DNA from: Pontixanthobacter luteolus
GTDB lineage: Bacteria > Pseudomonadota > Alphaproteobacteria > Sphingomonadales > Sphingomonadaceae
Assembly: GCF_009828095.1 (NCBI RefSeq)
Contig: NZ_WTYP01000001.1
Span: 930,001-994,000 of the forward strand
Length of the DNA stretch: 64,000 nt
Direction: 5' to 3'
The notes under the pieces were generated by a model. That model saw only the letters and a program-made list of their open reading frames with translations. It was not told the DNA's origin and did not search any database. Shown here piece by piece: positions 36,626 through 46,480 of the stretch. Position numbers and translations under genes: made by a program. Numbering within the stretch: the first letter of the stretch is position 1; each line of letters starts with the position of its first letter.

Positions 36626-37093
36626 TCAGCTGCTAGCGTTGTCGAGGGCTAGATTCTCGATGTGTTTGATAAATTCGCTCAATTCCTTGATTGAGGAATC
36701 GATATCGGCGCGCTGGCGTTTCAGCTTGGCTACGTGGTCGCGGCATTTTTCAACCGTGACCCGTCGTTGTTCCACCCGTCCGTCGCCGAGATCGTAGAGA
36801 TCGATCATTTCACGAATTTCGACGAGGCTGAACCCGACATTCTTGGCCCGCATAATCCAGGCGAGCCGCGCGCGGTCCCGCTTCGAATATACGCGGGTCA
36901 GGCCGATACGCTTGGGAGCAATCAGGCCCTCATCCTCGTAAAAACGCAATGCTCGTGCGGTGCAGTCAAACTCGGTGGTGAGGTCTGAAATGCTGTATTG
37001 TTCCCGCGCAAGTTTGTCGGGACGCTCCAGATGCGCTCCGGCGTGCGCTTCGCGGGTTTTGTCGGTGGGTTTTGGATCCGATGCTGTTGCCAT
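36626..37093 (-). CDS. MerR-family regulator, LiuR-like
   Basis: A 155-residue MerR-family repressor or activator. After about 30 residues of basic leader comes the helix-turn-helix and wing (YSISDLTTEFDCTARALRFYEDEGL, then LTRVYSKRDRARLAWI), followed by a coiled-coil dimerisation helix (REMIDLYDLGDG to the C-terminus). No metal-binding cysteine cluster is present, so it is not a metal sensor; the acyl-CoA catabolic group (LiuR-type) fits best. It precedes the acyl-CoA dehydrogenase gene on the same strand by 47 bases, and a matching pseudo-palindromic site lies just upstream of its ATG. Confidence 0.86.
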   Translation of the reverse strand: MATASDPKPTDKTREAHAGAHLERPDKLAREQYSISDLTTEFDCTARALRFYEDEGLIAPKRIGLTRVYSKRDRARLAWIMRAKNVGFSLVEIREMIDLYDLGDGRVEQRRVTVEKCRDHVAKLKRQRADIDSSIKELSEFIKHIENLALDNASS

Positions 37094-37094
37094 A

Positions 37095-37112
37095 GGCAGT
37101 TTTCTAACTGCC
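37095..37112. repeat. Short perfect inverted repeat before the MerR-type gene
   Basis: GGCAGTT and AACTGCC flank a TTCT loop, ending one base from the start codon of the MerR-type gene and next to the LiuR-like operator. It could be a leader hairpin, a second operator or the end of the hisI transcript; the sequence does not decide. Confidence 0.5.
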
Positions 37113-37113
37113 C

Positions 37114-37129
37114 TTTACGTAAACGTCAA
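37114..37129. promoter_or_regulatory. Putative LiuR-type operator
   Basis: The 16-mer TTTACGTAAACGTCAA is a pseudo-palindrome with two ACGT cores. It resembles the operators of LiuR-like MerR regulators of branched-chain and fatty-acid degradation as I know them. It lies 20 bases upstream of the MerR-type start codon and overlaps the hisI stop, so autoregulation with the downstream acyl-CoA dehydrogenase is the simplest model. Confidence 0.6.
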
Positions 37130-37509
37130 CTGGTTTCGAGTTGACCCGTCTCTCGATTTAACCCCCGGTAGAAACACGAGCGGGCCCCCGTATGGCATGT
37201 TGGACCAGCAGGATCACAAACCAGGATCAGCGCATCCTGATCACAATCGACCCGCATCTCCCTTACTTGCAATACGTTGCCAGAGCTTTCGCCCTTCTTC
37301 CAAAGGCGCCCTCGTGAACGGGAATGGAAATGAGCCACTCCGGTTTCGATCGTTGCTTCGAGCGCCTCCGAGTCCATGAATGCCACCATCAAGATGTCCT
37401 TGCTCGCATGGTCGGTCACCACTGCACATAGCAGGCCATTGGCATCAAACTTAGGCATGAAGTCAGTTCCGGACTCGCGCCTTTTGGCGTCATGATCGCT
37501 CGCGTTCAT
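37126..37509 (-). CDS. hisI: Phosphoribosyl-AMP cyclohydrolase
   Basis: Third step of histidine synthesis: opens the adenine ring of phosphoribosyl-AMP. The 127-residue monofunctional form shows the core ILMVAFMDSEAL, FHSRSRGRLWKKGESSGN and REMRVDCDQDALILV with the metal-binding Asp cluster, and zinc cysteines in VDC and PTCHTGARSCFY. No HisE domain is fused. Other his genes are not in the window. The stop codon is inside the LiuR-like operator region of the next gene. Confidence 0.95.
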   Translation of the reverse strand: MNASDHDAKRRESGTDFMPKFDANGLLCAVVTDHASKDILMVAFMDSEALEATIETGVAHFHSRSRGRLWKKGESSGNVLQVREMRVDCDQDALILVCDPAGPTCHTGARSCFYRGLNRETGQLETS

Positions 37510-37830
37510 TCAAAAATATCCATGATTTACAGGCTAGCACAGCAGCCATTTCCTTTGTTGCACGATAACCACAGATTAGTCCCAAAATCTACCACACTTG
37601 CAAATGCAGCTTTGATGAATGCCAGATGGATGGAACAACGCTGCTCAGGCCCGAGAGGGTCAACCAGAACGCGGTACGCAGTGCCAGGTTCAGGGGGTTT
37701 GGGACGCAGCCGGTAATAAGCCAGGCGCTCCCATGAACGATGAGGGATCGGACCCGGACAGCCATCAAGGGGGAGGCTGTCTTAGCTGAAAGGCGGGTCC
37801 ACTGTTATTCGTCACGTGGCGCCCGGGGTC
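37510..37830. other. 321-bp gap without a gene; candidate structured RNA
   Basis: No convincing reading frame on either strand. About 37620-37800 is rich in nested complementarities: GGCCC-GAGA-GGGTC near 37648, and GGACCCG (37750-37756) with CGGGTCC (37794-37800) enclosing ACAGCC (37758-37763) with GGCTGT (37775-37780). I compared it with the conserved cores of SRP RNA, RNase P RNA, tmRNA and common riboswitches and recognise none. The part near hisI (37510-37620) is AT-richer, as expected of a promoter. Confidence 0.4.
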
Positions 37831-37843
37831 CTAGACCTCGGGC
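37821..37843. terminator. Hairpin spanning the comF stop codon
   Basis: GCCCGGGGTC and GACCTCGGGC pair over ten positions with one G-T wobble around a CTA loop; the loop is the comF stop codon. No T run follows on either strand, so it may mark the end of either comF or the structured region to its left. Confidence 0.45.
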
Positions 37844-38619
37844 GTTTCACGTTTCAGGCCTGACGAGCCCGACCCACCTGCACCATCCAGAACGCGTGCA
37901 AAACATGCGATAATGACTTGGTTCGCTCCGGCTTTCTTGAGCGCCCTTACGCAGCTTTCCGACGTGGCGCCGCTGGTCAGAACATCATCCACCAGTACGA
38001 CCTTGGCGCCATCGATAGAGGATCGCCGTCTCGGGTTCACCTCGATTACCCCGGCCAATGCCCGTTCACGTTCCTTACGCCCCAAACCGCCGAGGCTCGG
38101 CGTCTTGCGATTTCGCAGAAGTCCGTCGACGACCAGTGGCTGCTCGGTTAATTTCGCGATCCGGGCCGCAAGCAGTGCCGCCTGATTGTATCCCCTGGCC
38201 CATAATCTCCCGCGGTGCAGAGGAACCGGCACCAGCAGCCACTCGCCTTCCAATCTGGGCAGACGCGCGGTTATCAGGCGGGACAGCATTTCAGCGAGCG
38301 CTATTTTCCCGCCATGTTTGAAGCTGAGAACCAGCTTCCGTGACGCGTCGTTATAGATAGTGCCTGCCGCAATACTGTCATGCTTTGGCGGCGATTTCAG
38401 GCACGGTGCGCACTGGGCGCCTTCGTGTGCAGTGCCGTCCCCGAACGGACGTTGGCAGGTGGAACAAGCGGTGCCGGAGGGAACGTCCAACTGCGCCCAG
38501 CACTCTGCGCACAGCCCGCGCTGTTCTGCAATCGCCGAGCCGCAAAGAGGGCACCTCGGCGGGAAGAGCAAGTCCACTGCGGGCTTCAGCGCCTCGGATA
38601 AAAACTTGTTAAATTCCAT
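37831..38619 (-). CDS. ComF-family phosphoribosyltransferase-like protein
   Basis: A 262-residue protein related to competence protein ComF/GntX. Zinc-finger-like cysteine pairs at the N-terminus (PPRCPLCG, CAECW, CSTCQRPF, CAPC) precede a type I phosphoribosyltransferase fold with the PRPP loop VVLVDDVLTSGATS. In naturally competent bacteria ComF helps DNA uptake; outside that setting the role is unclear. The ATG at 38619 is chosen since the longer frame to 38793 overlaps the divergent methyltransferase gene. No other competence gene is in the window. Confidence 0.88.
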   Translation of the reverse strand: MEFNKFLSEALKPAVDLLFPPRCPLCGSAIAEQRGLCAECWAQLDVPSGTACSTCQRPFGDGTAHEGAQCAPCLKSPPKHDSIAAGTIYNDASRKLVLSFKHGGKIALAEMLSRLITARLPRLEGEWLLVPVPLHRGRLWARGYNQAALLAARIAKLTEQPLVVDGLLRNRKTPSLGGLGRKERERALAGVIEVNPRRRSSIDGAKVVLVDDVLTSGATSESCVRALKKAGANQVIIACFARVLDGAGGSGSSGLKRETPEV

Positions 38620-38672
38620 GGATCTACGATGACGTGCTTGCACGACGGCCGCAAGCTGGGCACGGGATAAAA

Positions 38673-39431
38673 ATGGACTCACCCAATCCTCCCCGGATAT
38701 TCTCGTCTGCACGGCGGTGTCAGGCCTTGCTTCGGGCACGCCAGCGTCAGAGCTCGAACCTGTCCGCCGCGCGGTATCTTCTGGAAGATGCAATTAGCGA
38801 CATCGAAGACCGGCTGGACTTCACCCGGACAACGCCTGAACGCTCGCTGGTGATCGGGGATCCGACTGGCTCTCTGTCGCGTGCGCTTCAAGGACACGGG
38901 GAGGTCTTCGATATGCCGCCCGGCATGATCGACGAAGAGCGCCCGCTCCCACATCAGGAGCTCGACTTGCTGGTGCATCTCTTCGGTTTCGCGACAATCA
39001 ACGATTTGCCGGGAGCGCTTCTTCATTCACGAGCCGCATTGCGAGCTGGTGGTATGTTGATTGCCTCATTCCCCGGCGCGGGAAGCCTGCAATCCTTACG
39101 ATCAATAATGCTGGCGGCAGATGGCGAACGCCCGGCACCGCGCATTCATCCTTTGATCGATAACTCGGCCGCAGCATCCTTGCTCCAGCGGGCCGGGTTC
39201 ACGCGGCAGGTGGTCGATAGCCATGTAATTACAGTTCGTTACAGCTCGCTGCGAACACTGGTTGCCGACTTGCGCGATCAAGGCCTTGCCAGCGTTCTTC
39301 GCCGCCCCGGACCGCCGCTGGATCGTGCGGCTATGGCACGGGCTGAAACGGCTTTCCGTGACCTTGCCGATGATCAGGGCAAGGTCACTGAGAAGTTTGA
39401 AATGCTGACCCTAACCGCCTGGAAATCCTAG
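38673..39431 (+). CDS. SAM-dependent methyltransferase-like protein (BioC/NDUFAF5-like)
   Basis: A 252-residue class I methyltransferase-fold protein. The SAM loop reads SLVIGDPTGSLSRAL rather than the usual GxGxG, a form I associate with alphaproteobacterial relatives of malonyl-ACP methyltransferase and NDUFAF5. Later segments ELDLLVHLFGFATINDLPG and ALRAGGMLIASFPG correspond to motifs IV and V. ATG 38673 is used; an upstream start at 38634 would cross into the comF leader. It is divergent from comF by 53 bases and its stop meets the ppdK stop tail to tail. Biotin genes are absent, so substrate is open. Confidence 0.78.
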   Translation: MDSPNPPRIFSSARRCQALLRARQRQSSNLSAARYLLEDAISDIEDRLDFTRTTPERSLVIGDPTGSLSRALQGHGEVFDMPPGMIDEERPLPHQELDLLVHLFGFATINDLPGALLHSRAALRAGGMLIASFPGAGSLQSLRSIMLAADGERPAPRIHPLIDNSAAASLLQRAGFTRQVVDSHVITVRYSSLRTLVADLRDQGLASVLRRPGPPLDRAAMARAETAFRDLADDQGKVTEKFEMLTLTAWKS

Positions 39432-42088
39432 CGAAGTGATGCCTGGGCCGCAGCAAGCCGGGCAATCGGAACGCGGTAGGGAGAGGCGCTGACATAGTCG
39501 AGCCCGACTTTTTCGCAGAAGCCGATACTGGCCGGATCGCCGCCATGTTCCCCGCAAATTCCCAGCTTGATATCGCCGCGAGTGGCGCGGCCACGTTCTG
39601 CCGCAAGTTCAACAAGCTGCCCCACCCCTTCGAGATCGAGGCTGACGAAGGGATCACGGGCGAAAATACCCTTGTCCACATACGGCCCCAAGAAACGGGC
39701 GGAATCGTCGCGTGATACCCCGAGCGTGGTCTGGGTCAGATCATTGGTCCCGAAGGAGAAGAAGCGCGCCTCTTCGGCAATTTCCCCGGCCATCAGCGCT
39801 GCCCGCGGCAATTCGATCATCGTCCCGACCATGTATTCAATTTCGGTGCCCTGCTCTGCGAACACTTCTGCGGCCACACGCTCCACCAGTGCGCGCAGGA
39901 TTTGCAGCTCGCGGCGGGTGGCGACCAGCGGAATCATGACTTCTGGAACAGGTGCTTCTCCCGATGTTTTCGCGACTTCGCAGGCGGCTTCGAAGATAGC
40001 GCGGGCCTGCATCTCGTATATTTCGGGATAGGTAATGCCGAGGCGGCAGCCGCGATGGCCCAGCATCGGATTGAATTCATGCAATTCGCCAGCGCGCCGT
40101 TTCAGATAGTCCACGCTCAGGCCGACATTTTCTGCAAGCTCTTCAAATTCGCTGTCGCCGTGCGGCAGGAATTCGTGAAGTGGCGGATCGAGCAAGCGGA
40201 TGGTGCACGGCAGCCCGACCATCACCTCGAAAATTTCGCGGAAGTCGGATCGCTGTTCCGGCAGCAGCTTGGCCAGCGCATCGCGCCGCCCGGCTTCGCT
40301 ATCAGCCAGGATCATTTCGCGCACCGCACTGATACGGCCTGCTTCGAAGAACATATGCTCCGTCCGGCAAAGGCCGATACCCTCGGCTCCGAACTGGCGC
40401 GCCATGCGGCAATCGTTTGGCGTTTCCGCATTAGTGCGCACGCGCATACGGCGGTATTTGTCCGCCCATTCCATCAGTATGCCGAAATCACCGGCAAGCT
40501 CCGGTTCGATAGTCGCGACTTCACCGGCCATAACCTGACCATTGCTGCCGTCGAGGGTGAGCGTGTCGCCTTCTTTCAGTTCGCGATTTCCGATGCGGAG
40601 CGTTCGCGCCTTCATGTCGATCGAGACGGCGGATGCCCCCGATACGCATGGGCGGCCCATGCCGCGCGCAACCACCGCTGCGTGTGACGTCATGCCGCCG
40701 CGTGCGGTCAGGATACCCTTGGCAGCGTGCATACCGTGAATGTCTTCCGGGCTGGTTTCGACGCGGACAAGGATGACTTTCTCGCCGCCATGGGCGAGCT
40801 GTTCCGCCCTGTCGGCATCCAGCACGATCACGCCGCTGGCCGCACCCGGCGAAGCGGGCAACCCAGTGGTCAGAACGTCGCGCTTCGCATCAGGGTCGAG
40901 GGTCGGGTGGAGCAATTGGTCCAGAGCCATCGGATCGACCCGCAGGATCGCTTCCTTTTCCTCGACCAGACCTTCGCCGACCATATCGACCGCCATTTTC
41001 AGCGCCGCCTTGGCGGTACGCTTGCCCGAGCGGGTCTGGAGCATCCACAGCTTGCCGTCCTGCACCGTGAATTCGATGTCCTGCATGTCGCGGTAGTGTT
41101 TTTCGAGTAGATCGAATACATCGGCCAATTCGCTGTAGGCAGCAGGCATCGCCTCTTCCATGCTCAGAGGCTTGGCACCAGCAGCCTCGCGGGCGGCCTT
41201 GGTCAGATATTGCGGGGTGCGGATGCCGGCGACGACATCCTCCCCCTGGGCGTTGATCAGGTATTCGCCGTAATAGGCTTTCTCGCCGGTCGCAGGGTCG
41301 CGGGTAAAGGCAACGCCGGTCGCGCTGGTATCGCCCATATTGCCGAACACCATCGCCTGAACATTGACTGCGGTGCCCCATTCGGCGGGGATGTCGTTGA
41401 GCCGGCGATAAACTTTCGCCCGGTCGCTGTCCCAACTGTCGAACACGGCGGCGATTGCCCCCCACAATTGCTGGTTTACATCCTGCGGGAACGGGTGGCC
41501 CAGTTCCTGATCAACGATACCCTTGTATTCCGCGACGAGCGTTTGCCAGTCTTCAGCTTCCATCTCGGTATCGTTGTAGAAGCCCTTGTCTTCCTTGGCG
41601 ATTTCGAGTGCTTCTTCAAACAATCCGTGATCCACGCCGAGCACAACGTCAGAATACATCTGGATGAAACGGCGATAGCTGTCCCACGCGAACCGGTCAT
41701 CACCCGATGTGGCTGCAAGGCCGGCAACGGTCTTGTCGTTCAGACCCAGGTTCAGAACCGTGTCCATCATTCCGGGCATGGAAACCCGTGCGCCGGAACG
41801 GACCGATACCAGCAACGGATCACCGTTATCGCCCAGTGTCTTGCCGACTGTCTGTTCGACATGCTTCAGCGCATCGGCGACTGCAGCACGCAAATCATCA
41901 GAGAAATCAGACCCACCTGCCAGATAATCGACGCACTCTTCGGTCGTGATGGTGAAGCCCGGGGGCACCGGCAGCCCGATCTGGGCCATTTCGGCAAGGT
42001 TCGCGCCCTTCCCGCCGGTAACGGTCTTGTCCTTCTGTCGCGGGTCCGAATGGTCCGCTGATCCGCCGAATGTGTAAACCGTCTTCAC
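39428..42088 (-). CDS. ppdK: Pyruvate, phosphate dikinase
   Basis: Interconverts pyruvate, ATP and phosphate with PEP, AMP and pyrophosphate; in heterotrophs usable for PEP supply. The 886 residues show all three domains: an ATP-grasp N-terminus (GGKGANLAEMAQIGLPVPPGF), the swivelling domain with catalytic His in GGMTSHAAVVARGMG, and the PEP/pyruvate TIM barrel with GLCRTEHMFF, FGTNDLTQTTLG and CGEHGGDPASIGFC. Length is that of bacterial PPDK. Stand-alone between glyS and the methyltransferase. Confidence 0.97.
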   Translation of the reverse strand: MKTVYTFGGSADHSDPRQKDKTVTGGKGANLAEMAQIGLPVPPGFTITTEECVDYLAGGSDFSDDLRAAVADALKHVEQTVGKTLGDNGDPLLVSVRSGARVSMPGMMDTVLNLGLNDKTVAGLAATSGDDRFAWDSYRRFIQMYSDVVLGVDHGLFEEALEIAKEDKGFYNDTEMEAEDWQTLVAEYKGIVDQELGHPFPQDVNQQLWGAIAAVFDSWDSDRAKVYRRLNDIPAEWGTAVNVQAMVFGNMGDTSATGVAFTRDPATGEKAYYGEYLINAQGEDVVAGIRTPQYLTKAAREAAGAKPLSMEEAMPAAYSELADVFDLLEKHYRDMQDIEFTVQDGKLWMLQTRSGKRTAKAALKMAVDMVGEGLVEEKEAILRVDPMALDQLLHPTLDPDAKRDVLTTGLPASPGAASGVIVLDADRAEQLAHGGEKVILVRVETSPEDIHGMHAAKGILTARGGMTSHAAVVARGMGRPCVSGASAVSIDMKARTLRIGNRELKEGDTLTLDGSNGQVMAGEVATIEPELAGDFGILMEWADKYRRMRVRTNAETPNDCRMARQFGAEGIGLCRTEHMFFEAGRISAVREMILADSEAGRRDALAKLLPEQRSDFREIFEVMVGLPCTIRLLDPPLHEFLPHGDSEFEELAENVGLSVDYLKRRAGELHEFNPMLGHRGCRLGITYPEIYEMQARAIFEAACEVAKTSGEAPVPEVMIPLVATRRELQILRALVERVAAEVFAEQGTEIEYMVGTMIELPRAALMAGEIAEEARFFSFGTNDLTQTTLGVSRDDSARFLGPYVDKGIFARDPFVSLDLEGVGQLVELAAERGRATRGDIKLGICGEHGGDPASIGFCEKVGLDYVSASPYRVPIARLAAAQASLR

Positions 42089-42175
42089 GTCAGAAACTCC
42101 AAATTTGATGCGTTCTTTCCTATAGGCATTCCTACAGGATGGAACACATGGAACACTGTCCTTGGATGAAAGGTG

Positions 42176-44467
42176 CTACCCTTCGATTTTGCTGAAATCG
42201 GCGACCTGCTGCACCGCATTGCGGAACCGCGAAAGCAGGTCGAGCCGCGCTTTGCGCTTTGCAGGATCATCGTCATTCACGGTCACCTCGCCAAAGAACG
42301 CGTCGATCGGCGCGCGCAGGGTTGCCAGCGCAGTCATCGCGCCTTCGAAATCTTCGGCCCTGATGGATGCCGCAGCTTTCGGTGCGGCTTCATCCAGCGC
42401 TTCGATCAGCGCCTTTTCGGCTGCTTCCGGCGCGTAGGACAGCGACTTTTTCTTGGCCGCATCCAACTGAGCCTCGACAACCTCTTTCATCGCCGGATCA
42501 TCGACCTGCGACAGCGGATCTTCCTCGCCGGTATGCGGCGGCTCCCCGTTCGCATCCCAACCTTCCTTCTTCAGGATATTGGCTGCGCGTTTGTATCCGG
42601 CGAGCAGGTTCGTGCCGTCTTCGGTGCCCATGAATGCCTGAAGCGCGTGGACGCGAGCAAGCAGGCCGACAAGGTCGTCCTCGCCTCCAAGCGCGAACAC
42701 TGCGTCGATAAGGTCGTGACGGACGCCCGCTTCGCGCTGCTGGACCTTGAGGCGGTCGGCGAAGAAGTCGAGAAGGTCATACATATAGCCAACGTCGAGA
42801 GGAGCCTCCACCTCACCTCGGATTTCGGCCAGCGCATAATTGCCTTTAAAACCCTTGGGTTTGATGTCTGCTACTTCGCCGATCCAATCGTAAACATCAC
42901 GGCGCCGATGGATCGCATCATCAATCCGATAGTGCGCGAGCAAATTGTTGATAATGAATAACTCGGCATCGTGTAGTTTGATGCGAACGGTATTGGCCAT
43001 CAGAAGCCGGATGACACCCAACGCCGCTCTACGCAGTGCAAACGGGTCCTTCGATCCGGTGGGCATATCGCCCATCGCAAAAAAGCCTGAAAGAGTATCC
43101 AGCTTGTCCGCCAGGCTCACCGCTACTGTCACCGGCGCAGTCGGAACGTCGTCGCCCTGCCCTATCGGCTTGTAATGGTCGCGGATCGCGTCGGCGACGG
43201 CATCGGGCAGACCTTCTGCGCGGGCGTAGTAGCCGCCCATAAGGCCCTGTAATTCGGGAAATTCACCGACCATCTCGGTGACCAAATCGGCCTTGCATAG
43301 ACGCGCTGCCTGCTCGGTCATGTCCGGATCGGCATCCTTGACAATGCCTTCTTCGACTAACCAGCGCGCCAGTTTCGCCACGCGGTCGACCTTGTCGGCA
43401 ACTGTGCCAAGCTTTTCGTGAAACGTTATCCGCTCAAGGCCCTGCGCGTGCTTGGCGAGGGATTTCTTGCGGTCCACATCCCAGAAGAATTTCGCATCCG
43501 AAAGGCGCGCTGCGAGGACCTTGCGGTTGCCGTCGATGACAACGGCCGGGTCTTCAGCATCGATATTCGACGTGCAGATGAAGGCATTGGCGAGCTTGCC
43601 GTCCTTCTCGCACACGAAATATTTCTGGTTCACGCGTGCGGTCAGCTGGATGGTTTCCGGCGGCACTTCGAGGAAATCGTCCTCGAACCGGCCGAGCAGC
43701 GGAACGGGCCATTCGGTCAGACCAGCGTTCTCGATAACCAGACCTTCGTCTTCAACTAGGTCCAGCCCGGCATCGGCGGCCGCTTTAGCAGCGCCGCTGC
43801 GGATAATGGCCTGCCGTTCCTCATGGTCGACGATCACATGGCCAGCGCGCAGTTTCACGGCGTAGTCACCGGCATTGCCGATCGTGATGTCACCGGAATG
43901 GTGGAACCGGTGACCCAGCGTTACCGCGCCAGAGGTCACCCCGTGTGCCTCGCATTCGATGATCTGATCATCGAGCAGCGCGACGATGCCAGACAGCGGG
44001 CGAACCCAGCGCAGGCTTTCCGTGCTGATCGAAGCATCGCCCCAGCGCATTGATTTGGGCCAGCTGAAGTCGCGGATGATTGCCGCAATGGCGTCAGTCA
44101 AAACGTCCTTTACCGCCCTGCCCGGTGTTTCAATCACCGCGAAGTAGGTCGAGCGGCCTTTGACGTCACGCACTTCCAACTGGTCACGGGTGACGCCATT
44201 TTTGCGGCAGAAACCGTCGACGGCCTGGTCCGGCGCACCCTCTGGCGGGCCTTTCGCTTCTTCGCTTACGGCCTCGGTTTCCAGCGGCAGACTGCGTGCG
44301 ATCAGCGCAAGGCGGCGCGGCGTCGACCATACGGTGACGTCGCCCACCGATACCCCGGCGCTATCCATTTCACGGCGAAACAGTTTCACCAGCTCAGCGC
44401 GCGCGCCGGCCTGCATCCGTGCAGGAATCTCTTCGCTACGCAGTTCGAGGAGGAAATCCGCGCTCAT
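42176..44467 (-). CDS. glyS: Glycyl-tRNA synthetase beta subunit
   Basis: Beta chain of the alpha2-beta2 glycyl-tRNA synthetase. From the ATG at 44467 it has 763 residues starting [18 protein letters not shown], the standard beta-subunit opening; the longer frame to 44530 runs back into glyQ. It contains an HD-like region and the C-terminal anticodon-binding domain ([14 protein letters not shown]-like segment seen as [15 protein letters not shown]). The ATGA overlap with glyQ implies coupled translation of the two subunits. Confidence 0.96.
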   Translation of the reverse strand: MSADFLLELRSEEIPARMQAGARAELVKLFRREMDSAGVSVGDVTVWSTPRRLALIARSLPLETEAVSEEAKGPPEGAPDQAVDGFCRKNGVTRDQLEVRDVKGRSTYFAVIETPGRAVKDVLTDAIAAIIRDFSWPKSMRWGDASISTESLRWVRPLSGIVALLDDQIIECEAHGVTSGAVTLGHRFHHSGDITIGNAGDYAVKLRAGHVIVDHEERQAIIRSGAAKAAADAGLDLVEDEGLVIENAGLTEWPVPLLGRFEDDFLEVPPETIQLTARVNQKYFVCEKDGKLANAFICTSNIDAEDPAVVIDGNRKVLAARLSDAKFFWDVDRKKSLAKHAQGLERITFHEKLGTVADKVDRVAKLARWLVEEGIVKDADPDMTEQAARLCKADLVTEMVGEFPELQGLMGGYYARAEGLPDAVADAIRDHYKPIGQGDDVPTAPVTVAVSLADKLDTLSGFFAMGDMPTGSKDPFALRRAALGVIRLLMANTVRIKLHDAELFIINNLLAHYRIDDAIHRRRDVYDWIGEVADIKPKGFKGNYALAEIRGEVEAPLDVGYMYDLLDFFADRLKVQQREAGVRHDLIDAVFALGGEDDLVGLLARVHALQAFMGTEDGTNLLAGYKRAANILKKEGWDANGEPPHTGEEDPLSQVDDPAMKEVVEAQLDAAKKKSLSYAPEAAEKALIEALDEAAPKAAASIRAEDFEGAMTALATLRAPIDAFFGEVTVNDDDPAKRKARLDLLSRFRNAVQQVADFSKIEG

Positions 44468-45387
44468 TTCGACCACTCCGGATATTTCTCGGCCCAAATG
44501 GGCGCTTCCTTTTCCATATGCGCTTCGCACGATCCGCGTGCCAGATCACGAACACGGGCCATGTAACTGGCGCGTTCCTGCACACTGATCACGCCGCGTG
44601 CCTGCAGCAGGTTGAAGATGTGGCTTGCCTCCACCGCCTGTTCATAGGCTGCGATAGGGACCTGATTTTCCAGTGCATTCTTGCACTCTGCCTCGGCCTT
44701 GTTGAACAGATCGAAAAGGGCGTCTGTGTCGGCCACTTCGAAGTTCCACTTGGACATCTGCTTCTCGTTCTCGAGAAACACCTCGCCGTAAGAAACACCG
44801 CGGCCGTTGAAGTCGAGGTCGTAAACATTGTCCACGCCCTGAATATACATGGCGAGCCGTTCGAGGCCGTAGGTCAGTTCGCCCGCAACGGGTTTGCAGT
44901 CAAAGCCGCCCATCTGCTGGAAATAGGTGAACTGGGTAACTTCCATACCGTCACACCAGACTTCCCAGCCCAGTCCCCACGCGCCGAGCGTAGGCGATTC
45001 CCAGTCATCTTCGACAAAGCGGATGTCATGCTTCAGCGGATCGATCCCGATCACTTCCAGGCTTTTCAGGTACAGGTCCTGAATATCCGGCGGGCTGGGT
45101 TTCAGGATCACCTGATACTGATAATAATGCTGCAACCGGTTGGGATTTTCGCCGTAGCGGCCATCTGTCGGGCGGCGGCAAGGCTGCACGAATGCCGCAT
45201 TCCACGGCTCCGGCCCTAGCGCGCGCAGGGTGGTGGCCGTGTGGAAAGTGCCCGCCCCCATCCTCATGTCGTAAGGCTGGAGGATTAGGCAGCCATTTGC
45301 ACTCCAGAAATCATGGAGCGCGAGGATCATATCCTGAAACGATTTCGCCGGATTACGGGCCGGCACAGTGGGTGCATTCGTCGCCAT
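44464..45387 (-). CDS. glyQ: Glycyl-tRNA synthetase alpha subunit
   Basis: Catalytic alpha chain carrying the class II aminoacylation site. From the ATG at 45387 it is 307 residues. Recognisable: [52 protein letters not shown] as [34 protein letters not shown] in part, and [21 protein letters not shown] shown by [16 protein letters not shown]. The longer frame to 45453 has no similarity. First gene of a glyQ-glyS operon. Confidence 0.97.
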   Translation of the reverse strand: MATNAPTVPARNPAKSFQDMILALHDFWSANGCLILQPYDMRMGAGTFHTATTLRALGPEPWNAAFVQPCRRPTDGRYGENPNRLQHYYQYQVILKPSPPDIQDLYLKSLEVIGIDPLKHDIRFVEDDWESPTLGAWGLGWEVWCDGMEVTQFTYFQQMGGFDCKPVAGELTYGLERLAMYIQGVDNVYDLDFNGRGVSYGEVFLENEKQMSKWNFEVADTDALFDLFNKAEAECKNALENQVPIAAYEQAVEASHIFNLLQARGVISVQERASYMARVRDLARGSCEAHMEKEAPIWAEKYPEWSK

Positions 45388-45547
45388 GCGCGGGGCTTTG
45401 GCGCAAGCCCCGTGACGCGTCAATGCCGCAGCGCAGCATACCCACTCTGACAAAGCCCGTCGGGATCTTTTTACCGTCGCAACAGGTCGCGGCTTGCGCT
45501 AGGCCGGGCAGACTTGCCGAACCATCGCAGAATGCAAAAGGGTAAAC

Positions 45548-46480
45548 GTGATCAGGAACTTCAGGCTCAATTGCATTCTCCCCTGCCTGCTGGGGATCGC
45601 CCTGACGGCGCCAGGCTGCACGCCCACCGGCGATATGGGTGCCCTGCCCCCTGCGGATCAGGCGCCCAATCAGGTGGTAGCTCAGGCTCCGGCTCTCTGG
45701 AGAGTGGCGGATGAGGACACCACGGTTTATCTTTTCGGGACGGTCCACATCCTTCCCAAAGGCGTAGACTGGTTCAAAGACGATATCGCCGACGCTCTCG
45801 CTTCTTCTGATGCTCTGGTGACAGAGATTTATGTAACTGAAGATGAAAAGCCGCTTGTTGCCAAAGCTTTCATGACGAGCGGCACTCTTCCCGCAGGTGA
45901 GAACCTGCGGGACATGATGAGTCCCGATGCCCGACTGCAATATGAGTTGGCACTGAAGAAGCTCAGCATGCCGCTCAGCGCATTTGACAGGTACGAACCA
46001 TGGTACGCTGCGCTAAACTTGTCACTGATCCCGCTGTTTCAGCAGGGTTATACCGATCGGGCCGGGGTCGAAAGCGTGATCGAGGCGAAAGCGGCAGGTA
46101 AAAAGCGTATCCAGCTGGAATCATATCGGTATCAGGCAGAAATGCTGGACGGGCTGCCGTTCGATAGTCAGCTGCGATATCTGGCATCGGTTGCAGGCGA
46201 TATCGATGCGATCGTTCCCACGCTGGACCAACTGGTGCTGGAATGGGCGAGCGGCGACACCGAGGGCATCGATGCCCTGATGAACGTTGATTACGGCGAC
46301 GATGTGTTGGCAGACGCTCTGTTTGCATCTCGCAACCGCAAATGGGCGGCGTGGATCGATGAGCGGCTCGACACGCCCGGCACAGTCTTTGTCGCGGTTG
46401 GCGCTGGTCATCTGGCCGGTGACAAGAGTGTCCAGGCCGTGCTGGCCCAGCGCGGTATCAAAACGGTTCGATTACAATGA
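45548..46480 (+). CDS. TraB/GumN-family lipoprotein 1
   Basis: A 310-residue predicted lipoprotein (lipobox region LTAPGC near residue 19) of the TraB/GumN (Tiki-like) superfamily, thought to be metal-dependent peptidases. Family marks: ALWRVADEDTTVYLFGTVHILPKG with the conserved GxxH, LVTEIYV with Glu, a middle GVESVIEAKAAGKKRIQLES, and the C-terminal VAVGAGHLAGDKSVQAVLAQRG. GTG start with AAAGGG upstream. Its stop overlaps the start of a second family member. Substrate unknown. Confidence 0.85.
   Translation: MIRNFRLNCILPCLLGIALTAPGCTPTGDMGALPPADQAPNQVVAQAPALWRVADEDTTVYLFGTVHILPKGVDWFKDDIADALASSDALVTEIYVTEDEKPLVAKAFMTSGTLPAGENLRDMMSPDARLQYELALKKLSMPLSAFDRYEPWYAALNLSLIPLFQQGYTDRAGVESVIEAKAAGKKRIQLESYRYQAEMLDGLPFDSQLRYLASVAGDIDAIVPTLDQLVLEWASGDTEGIDALMNVDYGDDVLADALFASRNRKWAAWIDERLDTPGTVFVAVGAGHLAGDKSVQAVLAQRGIKTVRLQ

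Noticed and set aside
37620-37820. SRP RNA, RNase P RNA, tmRNA, cobalamin or TPP riboswitch
   Set aside because: The diagnostic core sequences of these families are not present; only generic stems were found.
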